DNA of 40,774 nucleotides from Priapulus caudatus (Eukaryota > Priapulida > Priapulimorpha > Priapulimorphida > Priapulidae). Made by a program: the position numbers and the translations under genes. The notes under the pieces were generated by a model. It saw only the letters and a list, made by a program, of their open reading frames with translations. It did not search any database and was not told where the DNA came from. Below are positions 10,065 to 21,110 of this stretch, one piece after another. The stretch is taken from contig NW_014577323.1 of NCBI RefSeq assembly GCF_000485595.1, positions 21,970 through 62,743 of the forward strand, read 5' to 3'. How positions within the stretch are numbered: position 1 is the first letter of the stretch; each line of letters starts with the position of its first letter.

Positions 10065-10289
10065 TTGCATCATGATATCTGTCCCCACACCATAGATTAA
10101 TTTTTGAGGATTTTTGGACCTATATATAGCGCTCCGAGAAATATATGTTTAGTGTTATGGTTAGCGTTGGAGATGTTGGAGTTAGCGTTTCCGGATGAGT
10201 AATGTTTTTGAAGTATACGTCAACGGTATCACGTGACGTACCCTCCCTCCTCGCCCGGGGATAGCAACACCTTATGGATATAGCGTCGT

Positions 10290-10474
10290 TACGCCATCTA
10301 TTGGACGCCATATGTACTACACTGATGTACACTCATGTCCACTGATGTTAAAAAAAAGTAAAAGTCCGTTTTTGACAAGAGAAAGCGCGCCGACTAGCCA
10401 AAAATTTTGTACGAGCATTTGTAGGAAATGTCTACCTACCTGGGTACTGAACGCCGTCGTGCAATGGCCAGAAC
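10290..10474. other. Spacer before Gypsy element 2
   Basis: Short unique sequence between the fold-back element and the 5' LTR. Nothing recognised. Confidence 0.4.
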
Positions 10475-10619
10475 TGTAACAGATTGATGCATATACTCGT
10501 AGTTATGACGTCACGCGCAACTCGTTGTTATTGTCCACTCAGGTTCGAGTAATAAATTGGGCCCGGGAGATTCTCCCTCTCTGGACTTCCATGCCCGTAA
10601 ACAGTGTCACGCTTTTACA
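10475..10619 (+). repeat. 5' LTR of Gypsy element 2
   Basis: 145 bp, TGTAACAG…TTTTACA, with TGTAA/TTACA ends. It is followed directly by a TGG-starting primer-binding site. It repeats at 15339-15481. Confidence 0.9.
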
Positions 10620-10652
10620 TGGTCTCAGAAGTTGTGGTATTTACGCGAGACC

Positions 10653-11700
10653 ATGGAGCATTTAAGGCCTCCAGAACAGGTCAGGTTTGACGGGAATGTT
10701 GCAGAGAACTGGCAGAAATCGGTTGAACAGTGGAGGGTCTATGCGACAGCCACGGAAGTCGACAAAAAGCCGGCGGCAACGAGAGTTGCTATCTTACTTC
10801 ATTGTACCGGACATGAGGCACAGGAAATTCACAGCACATTTGCCTGGGATAACGAAGTAGACAAGGAAAGTGTCAACATAGTATTGGCGAAATTCCAGCA
10901 GTATTGTGAGCCAAGAAAGAACACTGTGTTTGAACGGTATAAGTTTTGGGAGCGCAACCAGCACGAGGGAGAGACTACCGATCAGTGGGTCACTGATTGG
11001 AGGACTCGTGCTGCATTGTGCGAGTTTGGAGACTCCCGTGATCTCATGATCAGGGATAAAATTATGTTTGGTGTGGCGGATGACCGGATTAAAGAAAGGC
11101 TACTTAGGCTCATAGGGTCTATGTCCCCCAGGGTACTGCCGGAACGTACCCTGGGTACGGTCCGGTATACCGGAACGTACCCTAGTCACTATTTAATATG
11201 GTTAGGGTTAGGATTAGGGTTAGGGTTAAGGTTAGGGTTAAGGTTCGGGTTCGGGTTAGGGTTAAGGAGTAGGCGTAAGCGACTCTCTAGACTCGTTAGT
11301 GGAGTAGACGAAGTACGGTCCGGCATATTAGATAGTACCAGGGTACGTTCCGGCAGTACCCCGGGGGACATAGACCCTCTCAGCGCTACTTAGGGAGAAA
11401 TATCTAACGCTCGACAAGGCTGCGGACATATGCAGGGCAGCTGAGGTTAGTAAAGTATACTTACAGTCTATGAGCGCTAGTAGTAGTGCTATGGCTAGCG
11501 TGCACGCCTTGCACAAAACCGCGGGAAAACTGGCTTGGCACAAGCAGAGCGCGGCAGGTTTCCGGGCAAGCCAGAAAGTGCACAATCTCACAGAATGCAA
11601 GTACTGTGGCATGAAGCATCCACCGAGGAAGTGTCCAGCATATGGAAAGACATGTATGAAGTGTCATAAAAAAAATCATTTTGCTGTTGTAATGCAAGGG
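10653..11700 (+). pseudogene. Gypsy element 2 gag with zinc knuckles, interrupted
   Basis: The start ATG at 10653 (MEHLRPPEQVRF) follows the primer-binding site. The gag core runs to 11108 (QQYCEPRKNTVFERYKFW; WRTRAALCEF). A 276-bp inverted-repeat element then interrupts it. The frame resumes at 11395 (LTLDKAADICRAAE) and reaches a first CCHC-type knuckle (CKYCGMKHPPRKCPAYGKTC). The second (CMKCHKKNHFAVV) loses its last Cys to a one-base shift at about 11691 and stops at 11701. Known role: structural protein of the retrotransposon particle. Not expected to be functional. Confidence 0.85.
11109..11384. mobile_element. MITE-like inverted-repeat element inserted in gag (ii)
   Basis: Two 41-bp terminal inverted repeats, 11114-11154 and 11338-11378 (AGGGTCTATGTCCCCC, then GGGTACTGCCGGAACGTACC), differ at one base. 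The element is flanked by the 10-bp direct repeat GCTACTTAGG at 11099-11108 and 11385-11394. Taking out the element and one flank copy returns gag to a continuous frame, so the direct repeat is a genuine target-site duplication. The middle (~11200-11270) is degenerate TTAGGG. No coding capacity: a non-autonomous DNA transposon. Confidence 0.88.
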
Positions 11701-11702
11701 TA

Positions 11703-14700
11703 GTGGACAGAATATGCAACGCAACCAAGCACAAGAGAGTTTACACAGTCAATGATGACAGTGACACAGAAAGCGATGCATTGTTTATGGGCTCGTTGTT
11801 TGGGGGTCACATATCAATACAGAATGCGTCTAAGTGGTGTACACATCTCAGAGTAGAGGGCAAACTGATACGGTTCAAGTGGGACACCAGTGCAGAAGCT
11901 AATGTTCTACCCCACAGTGCATACAAGTCTATGAAGAACGAAATACCATTGAGGAAAACGAACACCATATTATCGGCATTTGGTGACCACAGTATTAAGC
12001 CACTTGGTAAGATATACGTGCACTGTGGCACCAGTGGTGATGAACACATGCTGAGTTTTTATGTCACAGATGCGACTAACACTGCAATTCTAGGTCACCA
12101 GGCCTGTGAGACACTGAACTTGGTGTGCCGTGTGAATGAACTCAAGCCATCACACATGCTATCACGACCGATCACAAAGGAAAGCTCAGTGATGAAGTAC
12201 AAGGATGTGGTCACTGGTATAGGTCAGTTTGAAAACCCATACCATATCGAGGTACGTCCAGATGTTCCGCCAGTCATACAACCGAACAGGAAGATACCAT
12301 ATGCACGACAAGAAAAGCTAAAAGAGACACTGGACAAGCTAGAAAAACAAGAAATTGTAGCTTGTGTCGATAGACCAACAGACTGGGTCAACAATCTAGT
12401 AATTGTAGAGAAAAAATACGGTTCCATGCGTCTATGCCTGGACCAGAAGCCACTTAATGAAGCCATCAAGCGTGAGCGATACAGTATACCCACTCCCGAA
12501 GACGTCCAAAGCAAACTGAGTGGCAAAACCGTGTTCACAATTTTAGACGAGGACAGTTATTGGCAAGTGAAGTTAACTGAAGAGTCGTCGTATCTGTGTA
12601 CATTTAATACACCGTGGGTACGGTATAGGTTCCGCAGAACGCCATTCGGTATATGTTCAGCAAGTGAAGTGATGCAGAAACGCAATGAGGAGACATTCGG
12701 TAACATAAATGGGGTGCATGTTATTGCAGATGACATGATCATAGCTGCTGTAGATGACCAAGAGCATGCCATGATACTTCGCAGAGTCATGGACAGGGCC
12801 AGGGAACGAAATGTCAAGTTTAACAAGGACAAAGTCCAGTATAAGATCAAAGAGGTCAAATACATGGGAAACCTTGTGTCGGCTAAAACCAGATGACAAG
12901 AAAGTGGAAGCGATTGCCAATATGCCACAGCCAGAAGACAAACAGGCGCTGCAGCTACTGCTGGGTATGGTGAAGTACTTAGCACAGTACATTCCGAATG
13001 AATCGGATATCACTGCACCGTTGATAGATTTACTTTGAGAAGGAGTGATTTTTGACTGGCAACCCGAACATGAACAAGCACTGCAGCGGCTGAAGCGTAT
13101 CTTGACCAGTCAGCCCGTGTTGAAATTCTATGATGTGAAGAAGGCAACCAAGATTCAGGCAGATGCATCACAGTCAGGACTAGGTGCATGACTCCTACAG
13201 AGTGGACAACCCGGAACGTACGCATCCCGTTCGATGACGTCAGCTGAGCAGAATTACGCTCAGATCGAAAAGGAGATGCTGGCAATTTGTTTTGCGTGCA
13301 AAAAGATTATGAGTACATATACGGCAAAGACACTGAAGTGGAAACTGATCACAAACCACTGGAGGTAATAGTACGAAAACCACTCTGCAAAGCTTCACCT
13401 AGACTGCAACGTCTCATGATACAGCTGCAACGCTACACGCTGAGTGTACGATACGTACCTGGAAAGTACGTGTACATGGCAGATACGCAAAGCAGAGCGT
13501 ACATGGAAAACACTAACGGCGATGATCAGTTATATGATGAGGAAGTGGAAGTTATGGTGCATGTGCTAATTGGAAAACTTCCAGCCTCAGCTAAGAAGAT
13601 AGACGAGATCAGGTCGGCAACAAATGCTGATGGTGAGTTGCAAAAGTTGAAGAAAATCGTGTATGGTGGTTGGCACACACACAAGAAAGGAGTACCGGAA
13701 CAGTTACGCCAGTATCATGCTTTCAGAGATGAGATATATGAAGCCGACGAATTGCTCTTCTTGGGAGAGAAACTGATTGTTCCAGCCATATTGAGGAAGG
13801 ACATGCTGCAGATAATACATGAGAGCCACCTAGGGGGGGGGGGTGCAAAGCTCGCGCACGATCTGTTATGTTCTGGACCGGTATGGCAGCGGATATTGAG
13901 AACTTTGTGTCAAAATGCTCAGTATGCCTTCACCACAAACGCAAGAATCAGAAAGAGCCAATGATTCCGCATGACATTCCAGAGCGACCTTGGCAGAAAG
14001 TAGGGGCAGATTTGTTCGAGATAAGTGGGAAAGACTATTTAGTCATCGTGGACTATTATTCGAAGTACCCTGAGGTAGCGCTGCTGTCCAACAAGACGGC
14101 AAGCACAGTGGTCACGCACTTTAAGAGTGTGTGTGCCCGCCACGGAATTCCAGAGGAATTAGTGACAGACAACATGCCATTTCAGAGTCGGGTGTTCCGC
14201 AAATTCGCGGCGGAATGGGGGATTAGTTTGACAACGTCTAGTCTGACATACCCCCAGTCCAACGGCTTAAGTGAGAGGGCAGTTTAGACCATGAAGCAGT
14301 TGCTCAGGAAAGATGCGGAGGATGGGAGAGACCCGTATGTAGCTTTGCTTGAGTATCGCAACACGCCTGTGTCTGGAATGACACATTCTCCAGCACAACT
14401 GCTGATGAGCAGAATGCTACGGAGCAAGCTACCGACAACAGGCAAGCTACTTCAGCCACAGACTGTGCAGGCACGTAGTCAGCTACACCACAGTCAGCAG
14501 CGTCAGAAGTTGTACTACGATCGTGGTGCGAAGAGCCTGAAACATCTGATTCCTGGCGACGTTGTTCGAATCCAGAAAGGGAAAGTGTGGGAACCAGCAA
14601 TTGTAACTGGCACAGTAGGCGGCAATCCACGTTCCTACATTGTCAGCTGTGATGGACACGAATATCGAAGAAACCGCAGACGAATGAACCACCGCCTATC

Positions 14701-14952
14701 ATCTTGCCACCAGATGATCAACAACCGTCCAGTCAAGGGTGCACTGTTCCATCTAGTTCGGTGCACACTGTTCCGTCCAACGTAGTACATGCTGTTCCAT
14801 CCACTACAGCACATGCTCTTCCATCTACTACAGCACAAGCTGTTCCATCCACTACAGCACATGCTGTTCCATCCAGTGCAACACACACTGTTCCATCCAA
14901 TATACGTATTACCTATCGCGGAAGGGTAGTGAAGATGCCACAAAAATATGCG
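11703..14952 (+). pseudogene. Gypsy element 2 pol (protease-RT-RNase H-integrase), multiply frameshifted
   Basis: The protease at ~11870-11930 has WDTSAEANVLP, so the usual D-T-G reads D-T-S. The RT in the same frame to 12896 has NLVIVEKKYGSMRLCLD, YRFRRTPFGI and IADDMII in place of the usual Y-x-D-D. The frame then shifts (~12895), followed by in-frame stops at ~13036 and ~13189. The RNase H end is in another frame (ETDHKPLEVI). A run of ten G at ~13832-13842 marks a shift inside the H2C2 finger (IIHESHLGGGG; CSVCLHH). Integrase has Asp in VGADLF, Asp in VTDNMPF (not D-N-G) and Glu in GLSERAV, then a TAG at 14285. The C-terminal tail shifts frame again near 14700. Known role: copying and integration. 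Inactive here. Confidence 0.88.
14740..14905 (+). repeat. 24-bp tandem repeat in the integrase tail
   Basis: About six to seven units of GTTCCATCCACTACAGCACA plus 4 bases, coding an 8-residue repeat of the type AVPSTTAH. It lies between the integrase C-terminus and the end motif RGRVVKMPQKYADY. Six of the units keep the frame. Confidence 0.85.
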
Positions 14953-15338
14953 GACTATCAGACCTGAACATTGTAACACTTGTAGTTGAACAGTTATTCT
15001 AGTTGTGAGTTTTGTTTAGATATATATACAGTTCGTAGTTTGTAGAAAGATTGTTGATCTAGAACGTTGATTAGTCAGCATCCGTTTAGTTATGCTGGTT
15101 CGCTCAGTAATCATTTACGTTTGTCTATTACCTGTTACGTCATAGGTACTGTCGTGACATTTGCAAATACATGTATTCACGTACATAGTAACTGAGAACT
15201 CGCTGAACTGAGGTACCATATCTATAGCAATAGAAATAACAAACAAGCATTTGAACCGTAACGATTAATATCTAGCATACAAGTATATGCTGTCTTTATT
15301 AGCTCTCACAATGTTTATAAGCATATGGAAAAGGGATA

Positions 15339-15481
15339 TGTAACAGATTGATGCATACTCGTAGTTATGACGTCACGCGCAACTCGTTGTTATTGTCCAC
15401 TCAGGTTCGAGTAATAAATTGGGCCCGGGAGATTCTCCCTCTCTGTACTTCCATGCCCGTAAACAGTGTCACGCTTTTACA
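15339..15481 (+). repeat. 3' LTR of Gypsy element 2
   Basis: 143 bp, nearly identical to 10475-10619, lacking the TA dinucleotide present in the first (GCATATACTC versus GCATACTC). Preceded by a purine tract. Confidence 0.9.
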
Positions 15482-15560
15482 TGGTGTCTGAAGTTGCGGT
15501 ATTTACGCGAGACCATGGAGCATCTTAGGCCCCCAGAACAGGTCAGAACGCTGCTGAACG
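15482..15560 (+). mobile_element. Second primer-binding site and gag start after the 3' LTR
   Basis: After the LTR the sequence repeats the element's 5' leader: TGGTGTCTGAAGTTGCGG, then ATGGAGCATC and the start of gag. It diverges after GAACAGGTCAG at 15546. So the right LTR is also the left LTR of a second, truncated copy. Confidence 0.85.
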
Positions 15561-16500
15561 CACCGATTATATGGCTTTGACGTATACTAGGACCCGTTGA
15601 AGCTAATAGCTCCTGGAGAAAGGGCAGTGAATATGTCTAAGTTTGCGGCTGCGCGGCGTTTGCGCGCTTCGCGCGGATATCCGGGCTGCAGATCGTCTAG
15701 GGTTCCGAGGTGGTGAAAATAAGTGTTATTTATAAACTTTGTCGTAACCATGAACGAACGTTAGTCATGAACCTACACTAACCATCATTTAACGTTTTTA
15801 AATGGTTAGAAACAAACGTGTGCTGCACATATATATATGCACCTATTAGAAACTAGTACTGAACGTTTAGGTAGGCCTAGGTAGGTTGTAACAATAAACG
15901 TTGTGCCAACCATAAATAAACGTTAGCCACGCATAAACTTGCACTAACAAATCTGCGTGGAATAAACGTTATAACTCTAGGATACTATATTAAAAGTCGT
16001 TACTAGATTTTTGGGAATTGGCGGCTATATATACTCGGCAGCCGTGTGTACATAAGGGGGGAGGCGGAATGGGGGTAATGCAGATCGAGCTAGGTGAAGG
16101 AGGAGGGGGAGGAGGAGTGAGAGATATAGGAAAAGTCGAAAAGGGGAATGTGGAGCAGGAGGGGGAAGTGGAGAAGGTGGGTGGATGGGATGATAGAGGA
16201 GGCGGAAAAAGAAACTGGGGGAGGTAGGTGCGGTGGAGGAAAGTTATAGGTAACCTAGCCGGCCCTGTAGCATCTCTGTATATCATGTATCAATATTTCT
16301 AGTATAAAGCATATAACTTCTAATAACAGCATGTTTATAATTCATATATAGCAAATCAACTTTTTAAGTGATGTACATTTCTACGTGTTTAGCTACATTT
16401 TATACTTTTATATCATGTATCAATGTGGTGTTATTATTTTATGTGATGTAAATATCATCATTGTAAAGTACATATTTCAATTGTTAATATAATTGAATGA
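15561..16500. other. Stretch without a supported gene
   Basis: Holds several AACGTT words (15750-15975) like those of the array downstream, a GC-rich palindromic patch at ~15650, and a G/A-rich segment at 16055-16235. The open frames over the G/A-rich patch are compositional. Confidence 0.4.
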
Positions 16501-16549
16501 AACTATTTTTGTATACTGACATTATATTTACGTGATTGTGCCGAGATAT

Positions 16550-17560
16550 CTTTATGTTATCAGAACCACGTACAAGGATGTTATATTCAAGTAGAAAATA
16601 ACGTAATAAGAACGTAAATAATGACGTTATATTAACGTAATACTGTAGGGTTTTTTAACGTTATCAGAGCCACGTTCAAGAACGTTATATTTAAGTAGCA
16701 AATAACGTAACAGTAACGCAGTGGCTACGGATACGGTAGCCGTATCTTAATGTCTCGAGGCTACGGGTACGGTAGTCCATTTGTGCATGCGTCGCTTTCC
16801 CACAAAATAATGCCGTTGGAAATTAATTTACGAATAATTAATCTCCATCCTAATAATTAATTAATTTATTAATTATTAATTAATTATTAAATTATTAATT
16901 AATTAATTAGCTAGCCTACACTAGTTGTTTGGGATTGATTGTCAGTTCAGATGCAAAATATTGAAAGCAAAAGGTTATACACCATAGATTAATTTATCTG
17001 ATTTTACACGCGTATATACCATAGCCGAGTCGCTTTATAGTTAGTGTTAGTGTTAGGGTTAGAGTTGGGGTTAGGTTTAGGGTTACTGTTTGTACTTGTG
17101 TGTGTAGGACTGTCGTAACCGTAGCCTTGAGACATACGGCAGCAGCGCATGCGTAGTGTGACTGCCGTACCCGTAGTCTCGAGACATTAAGGCTACCGTA
17201 CCCGTAGCCTCTGCGTAACAGTATAACGTAAATACAAACGTTACATTAACGTAATTGTGTCTGTTTTTTTAACGTTATCAGAACCACGTTCAAGAACGAT
17301 AAATTTAAGTAAAAAATAACGTAACAGTAACGTAAATATAAACGTTATATTCACGTAATTGTGTCGGTTTTTTTAACGTTATCAGAACCACGCACAAGAA
17401 CATTATTTTCAAGTTTTTAGTACGTTAGGAAAACGTTCTTTTTAACGTTATAAAACGTTATAAAAACCCGACACAATTTAGTAATTATAACGTTGGTGTA
17501 TAACGTTATCCAAACCAAAACATAACGTTAAAATAACGTTATGTGAACGTTTTTGTGTTA
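16550..17560 (+). repeat. ~104-108-bp tandem array rich in AACGTTAT
   Basis: CAGA(A/G)CCACG anchors fall at 16561, 16665, 17279 and 17383. The period is 104-108 bp once the inserted element at 16718-17214 and one copy of its flanking repeat are discounted. The right end turns into inverted AACGTT words and stops at GTGTTAGCTGGGTG (~17556-17569), which looks like a terminal inverted-repeat end of a larger DNA element. Its left end was not found. Confidence 0.7.
16718..17214. mobile_element. Inverted-repeat element with telomere-like filling (iii)
   Basis: The left end GCAGTGGCTACGGATACGGT pairs with the reverse complement of the right end GCAGAGGCTACGGGTACGGT. Pairing extends over ~50 bases including TTAATGTCTCGAG. 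The 9-bp direct repeat GTAACAGTA lies at 16707-16715 and 17215-17223. Removing the element restores the tandem-array period. The interior holds AT-rich TTAATTAA, the word ACACCATAGATTAATTT shared with element (i), and degenerate TTAGGG at 17040-17090. Confidence 0.8.
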
Positions 17561-17565
17561 GCTGG

Positions 17566-17781
17566 GTGCCTTTTGTTTGTAAGTTCGGCGGGGAATACGT
17601 TCGGATTGATGGCAAAATAATGGATAATCGTGTCGTACGTTTTAGTCTGTATCTCCGGATTGCTGGTGTATACGAGGAAACGATTTCGCACGATGCTAGG
17701 CGAATGTACTGTGTACGATTTGAGCTCAAGTTGGATGAGTTACGCGTAGTAAATCGTAGGTATTATAAGGCTAGTAAATGA
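17566..17781 (+). CDS. Short unassigned ORF
   Basis: 71 codons with no frame interruption, including GGEYVRIDGKIMDNRVVRF. No recognisable domain, signal or membrane segment. It begins where the AACGTT array ends. Could be the tail of a decayed transposon gene or chance. Confidence 0.15.
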   Translation: MPFVCKFGGEYVRIDGKIMDNRVVRFSLYLRIAGVYEETISHDARRMYCVRFELKLDELRVVNRRYYKASK

Positions 17782-17789
17782 CGAATTTC

Positions 17790-20213
17790 CCTTGTTTATT
17801 GAAGTCACACTCCTTCCCTATTATCTACTCCTGATATATATAGTTTCCATATATAGTAGGCCTATTAATCTATGCCATTATATATAATTACTGTGGGATT
17901 AATTATTGTAACATGTACCATTACGGGCCCAATAGGTGGCGCCAAGTACTTCCCGAAGCCAGTGACATTCTACAACGTGGCTGGCTGGACGGCGGTGGAA
18001 TAAATTCGGTGTTCGTATTAAATATATATTACACGTTGGTTCTTGAGTCTTTACTTTAGAAATACAACAATTGCCAATTCAAGCACGTGAGAATAAACCA
18101 ATGCCGTGAACGTGATTTATACATGCACCAACAGAATGTCTACAAGATGTGGGGTAAACGTCTCGATAAAACGTTTACATCGGAAAATTCTTATCGGCCC
18201 CGTGGTAATGACCTCACACATATAGGCGCTATGCTGATGTCTGCATTATGTCTAAAAACGTTATGCGTGAAGTCTTAGACGTGCCCTCACCAGTTATGCA
18301 TAACGAGAGAAAATAGTACATTATAGACGTTTTCCTTCAAAATGACGCTGTTCGTCGGGTACCTATATATTTCCCAAGTTAGCACGCATTAATTCAAAAT
18401 CATACCAAAAATCGTACCGAATTGTTGCATTATGTTACGTATAATAATTAAATGAGTAACCAGCAGGTCAACAACGGTCTTTAATTAAGAATCGTTACTC
18501 GTTGGAACTGCACTGCTTATGAGTATTTCTAGTATTATTTTGATAGAATTTACATGCTTTTATTTTTCAATTATGATATAGAAAATTCCAACGTTCTGAT
18601 CAGCGCTGTTTGTAACATAGTATAGGCCAAACGCACGCAACTATCACATTCTCCTGTTTTATCGTCTAAAATCGAACAAAATTTCAAGCGTGGCGTGGTA
18701 CCATAAAATTTCAATTTGTTAAGAATAAAATGTCATATAATTAAATATGTCGAATATAATACAATATATATATATATATATATTGACAAAAATATGTGTA
18801 TGAAATAACGCATTTTCACACGATCGGTGATATCTAGCGCCATATGGAGCATAGCAGCATAGCATGTCGCTATAAACGAATATTCGACGGTACAATGTAG
18901 ATTCAACTAATGTAATTAAAAATTTCCTATTTAACGTTGTCCCCTTTGTCGGTGGCTGATCAGGCCGTGATCGTCCCACAGGGGTGACACGTCCGGTCTT
19001 GTTTCTCGACTGAAAGCCACGTTCCATTGTTACTAACCACGACAGTCACAGAAACGCTTAGAATACTGCATTTGGTTAAATAAAAGCCGTTTACTAGACA
19101 TGAACTAATTGCAATAGTATTCACAAATAATTCACGAAAATACGGTCGTATTCCACGCTACCCCCTTCCAAACTCAACAGCCGAGCGTGGCTTAATTTGC
19201 ACAGAGAGCACGAATTGTGCACGTGCTCACGTCGTAGGGAAGCTCATGGATGTCCAAATGAAGCGATCTGAAGCTACTACGTACGCGTGTTTAGCTGCAG
19301 CTGCTAACCTCCACACCAGCAATAGTGACTACTAGACGTGCCGAGGTCGCTTCGAGCCGCGTACACACAATTGTATGCGTTTCCACCAGACGTGTGTTTA
19401 ATTGTGTAGACATAGATGACAGGAGTCCCAAACCGTTACACTTAATAATACAAACAATACACATTACGATTGCTTGTACACTGAATATAATATGAAAATA
19501 AGTTGGAAAACGGGCAGTTGCGAAAACTATTTCATAAAAATTGATTAACGACAAGAAATTTGGTCGTCAAGTTCGAGTTCAGACTCACGCGAACGAAAGT
19601 TCTTGGAGGCATATGTTTATAATTATATATAAGTGAGGGCAGTTACTAATAGAGCACAAATAATGTAAAACAAGTTATATCGTCGGTGTTTTGTAAAAAC
19701 TGACCCTAATCCGAACAAAAAGTGATGATATTAATGTTAGTAATTCTAGTGGTTTACAGAATTTGTGGCGAATAAAATGTACCTTTGGGTAAATTTTTCT
19801 TGTTTGAAAAGTGTCACAAAGATGTTACATATTCGTGTCCTCATTGGGCACTGGCTATCGGCTGTTTACAACAAGACCAACCGTTTAAAGCAGCGAGATT
19901 ATGATAACAAATTCCACGCTGTCTATGATACGCATGGCTAGTACTGTTACTGTGAAGGTGATAGTTACTGTGATTTATGAAAGTTAAAAATGTGAGGCGA
20001 GTAGGTAGGCCTTGTTTTCCATCATCGTTCATTTTGGGATTGAAACGGCAATACTGAACATCCGATAATTGTTGAGTTTGTAAACACCACAGTCAGCTCT
20101 TCTAGCACAGTTTATAAATGTAAGAATGCTAACAGAGTTTATCGTTAAATTTTATTATGTGTGAATAAAAAAATTCCACGTCGACTTCAAATGTTGGATT
20201 TTAAAGTAATGTA
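17790..20213. other. Long stretch without a supported gene
   Basis: Mostly A+T-rich unique sequence. A small TA run lies at 18766-18782. ORFs at 18087-18278, 18719-19027 and 19291-19554 show no motif. No RNA gene recognised. Confidence 0.4.
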
Positions 20214-20489
20214 TAGCTACGTCTACACGACGAACCTTAACTCGAGTTAAGCGTCTACACGGGACCTTAACTCAAGTTAAGGTAACTCGAGTTAGCATTA
20301 AATCGAGTTAGCTTAACCTCGCCAGTCGATCGAGGTTAAGCTAACTCGAGTTACCTTAACTCGAGTTAAGGCCCGTGTAGACGCTTAACTCGAGTTAAGG
20401 TCCGTGTAGACGCTTAACTCGAGTTAAGGCCCGTGTAGACGCTTAACTCGAGTTAGCTTAACCTCCACGATAGGCGGCAGCACTAGTAC

Positions 20490-21110
20490 GATGTCCGTAC
20501 ACACGCACGCACGCGTACTTGCACACGCACGCACACACTCATGCACGCACGTGTACGTGCACACGCACGCACGCACGTGCACACGCACGCACGTGTACGT
20601 GCACACGCACGCACGTGTACNNNNNNNNNNCACGCACGCCTACGTGCACATGCACGCACGCACGCACGAACGTGTACCTGCACACGCGCGCACGCACGCA
20701 CGTGTACTTGCACACGCACGCACACACTCATGCACGCACGTGTACGTGCACACGCACGCACGCACGCCTACGTGCACATGCACGCACGCACGCACGCCTA
20801 CGTGCACATGCACGCACGCACGCACGAACGTGTACCTGCACACGCGCGCACGCACGCACGTGTACTTGCACACGCACGCACACACTCATGCACGCACGTG
20901 TACGTGCACACGCACGGATGCACGCACGTGTATGTGCACACGCACGCACGCACGTCTACGTGCACATATATGCACGCACGCACGCACGTGTACCTGCACA
21001 CACACGCACGTACGCACGAACGTGTACCTGCACACGCGCACACACACGGACGCACTCACGCATGCACGCACGCACACACGCACGTTTACATACACACGCA
21101 CGCACGCATG
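20490..21110 (+). repeat. ACGC/GTGTACGTGC satellite with ~158-bp higher-order period
   Basis: Simple ACGC repeats carry variants (CCTACGTGCACATG; CACACTCATGCACG; ACCTGCACACGCGCG) that recur at about 158 bases, for example CTACGTGCACATG at 20640 and 20798. Open frames here in every frame are an artefact of composition. Confidence 0.85.
20621..20630. other. Assembly gap (10 N)
   Basis: Ten N inside the ACGC satellite. The real length here is unknown, and repeat copies may have been collapsed. Confidence 0.99.

Larger units (their letters stand above)
9480..10285. mobile_element. Fold-back element with telomere-like filling (i)
   Basis: The left arm at 9496-9520 (TGCTATCCCCCGGGCGTGGA then GGGAG) pairs with the reverse complement of 10242-10266, with about two differences. 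Weaker pairing (GCTATGGATATGGG against GCTATATCCATAAGG) extends outward. Inside lie a tRNA-derived SINE and a degenerate TTAGGG array. The interior word ACACCATAGATTAATTT (10087-10103) recurs in element iii at 16979-16995. No transposase is present. I infer a non-autonomous DNA element. Confidence 0.6.
10475..15481 (+). mobile_element. Near full-length, decayed Ty3/Gypsy retrotransposon (element 2)
   Basis: Order on plus: LTR 10475-10619, primer-binding site TGGTCTCAGAAGTTG (10620-10634), gag, CCHC knuckles, protease, reverse transcriptase, RNase H, H2C2/integrase, polypurine tract ATGGAAAAGGGATA (15325-15338), LTR 15339-15481. The protease-RT-RNaseH-integrase order is Ty3/Gypsy. Several frameshifts and stops show it is dead. 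The LTRs differ at only a few positions over ~145 bp, so decay and LTR age do not agree perfectly. Gene conversion or rapid loss are possible. Confidence 0.9.

Noticed and set aside
9800-10075. 91-codon ORF ending in Arg-Val repeats
   Set aside because: Translation of the telomere-like array; low complexity.
16018-16286. ORFs on both strands (Gly/Glu-rich and Pro/Ser-rich)
   Set aside because: Purine-rich low-complexity tract read on both strands; no motif.
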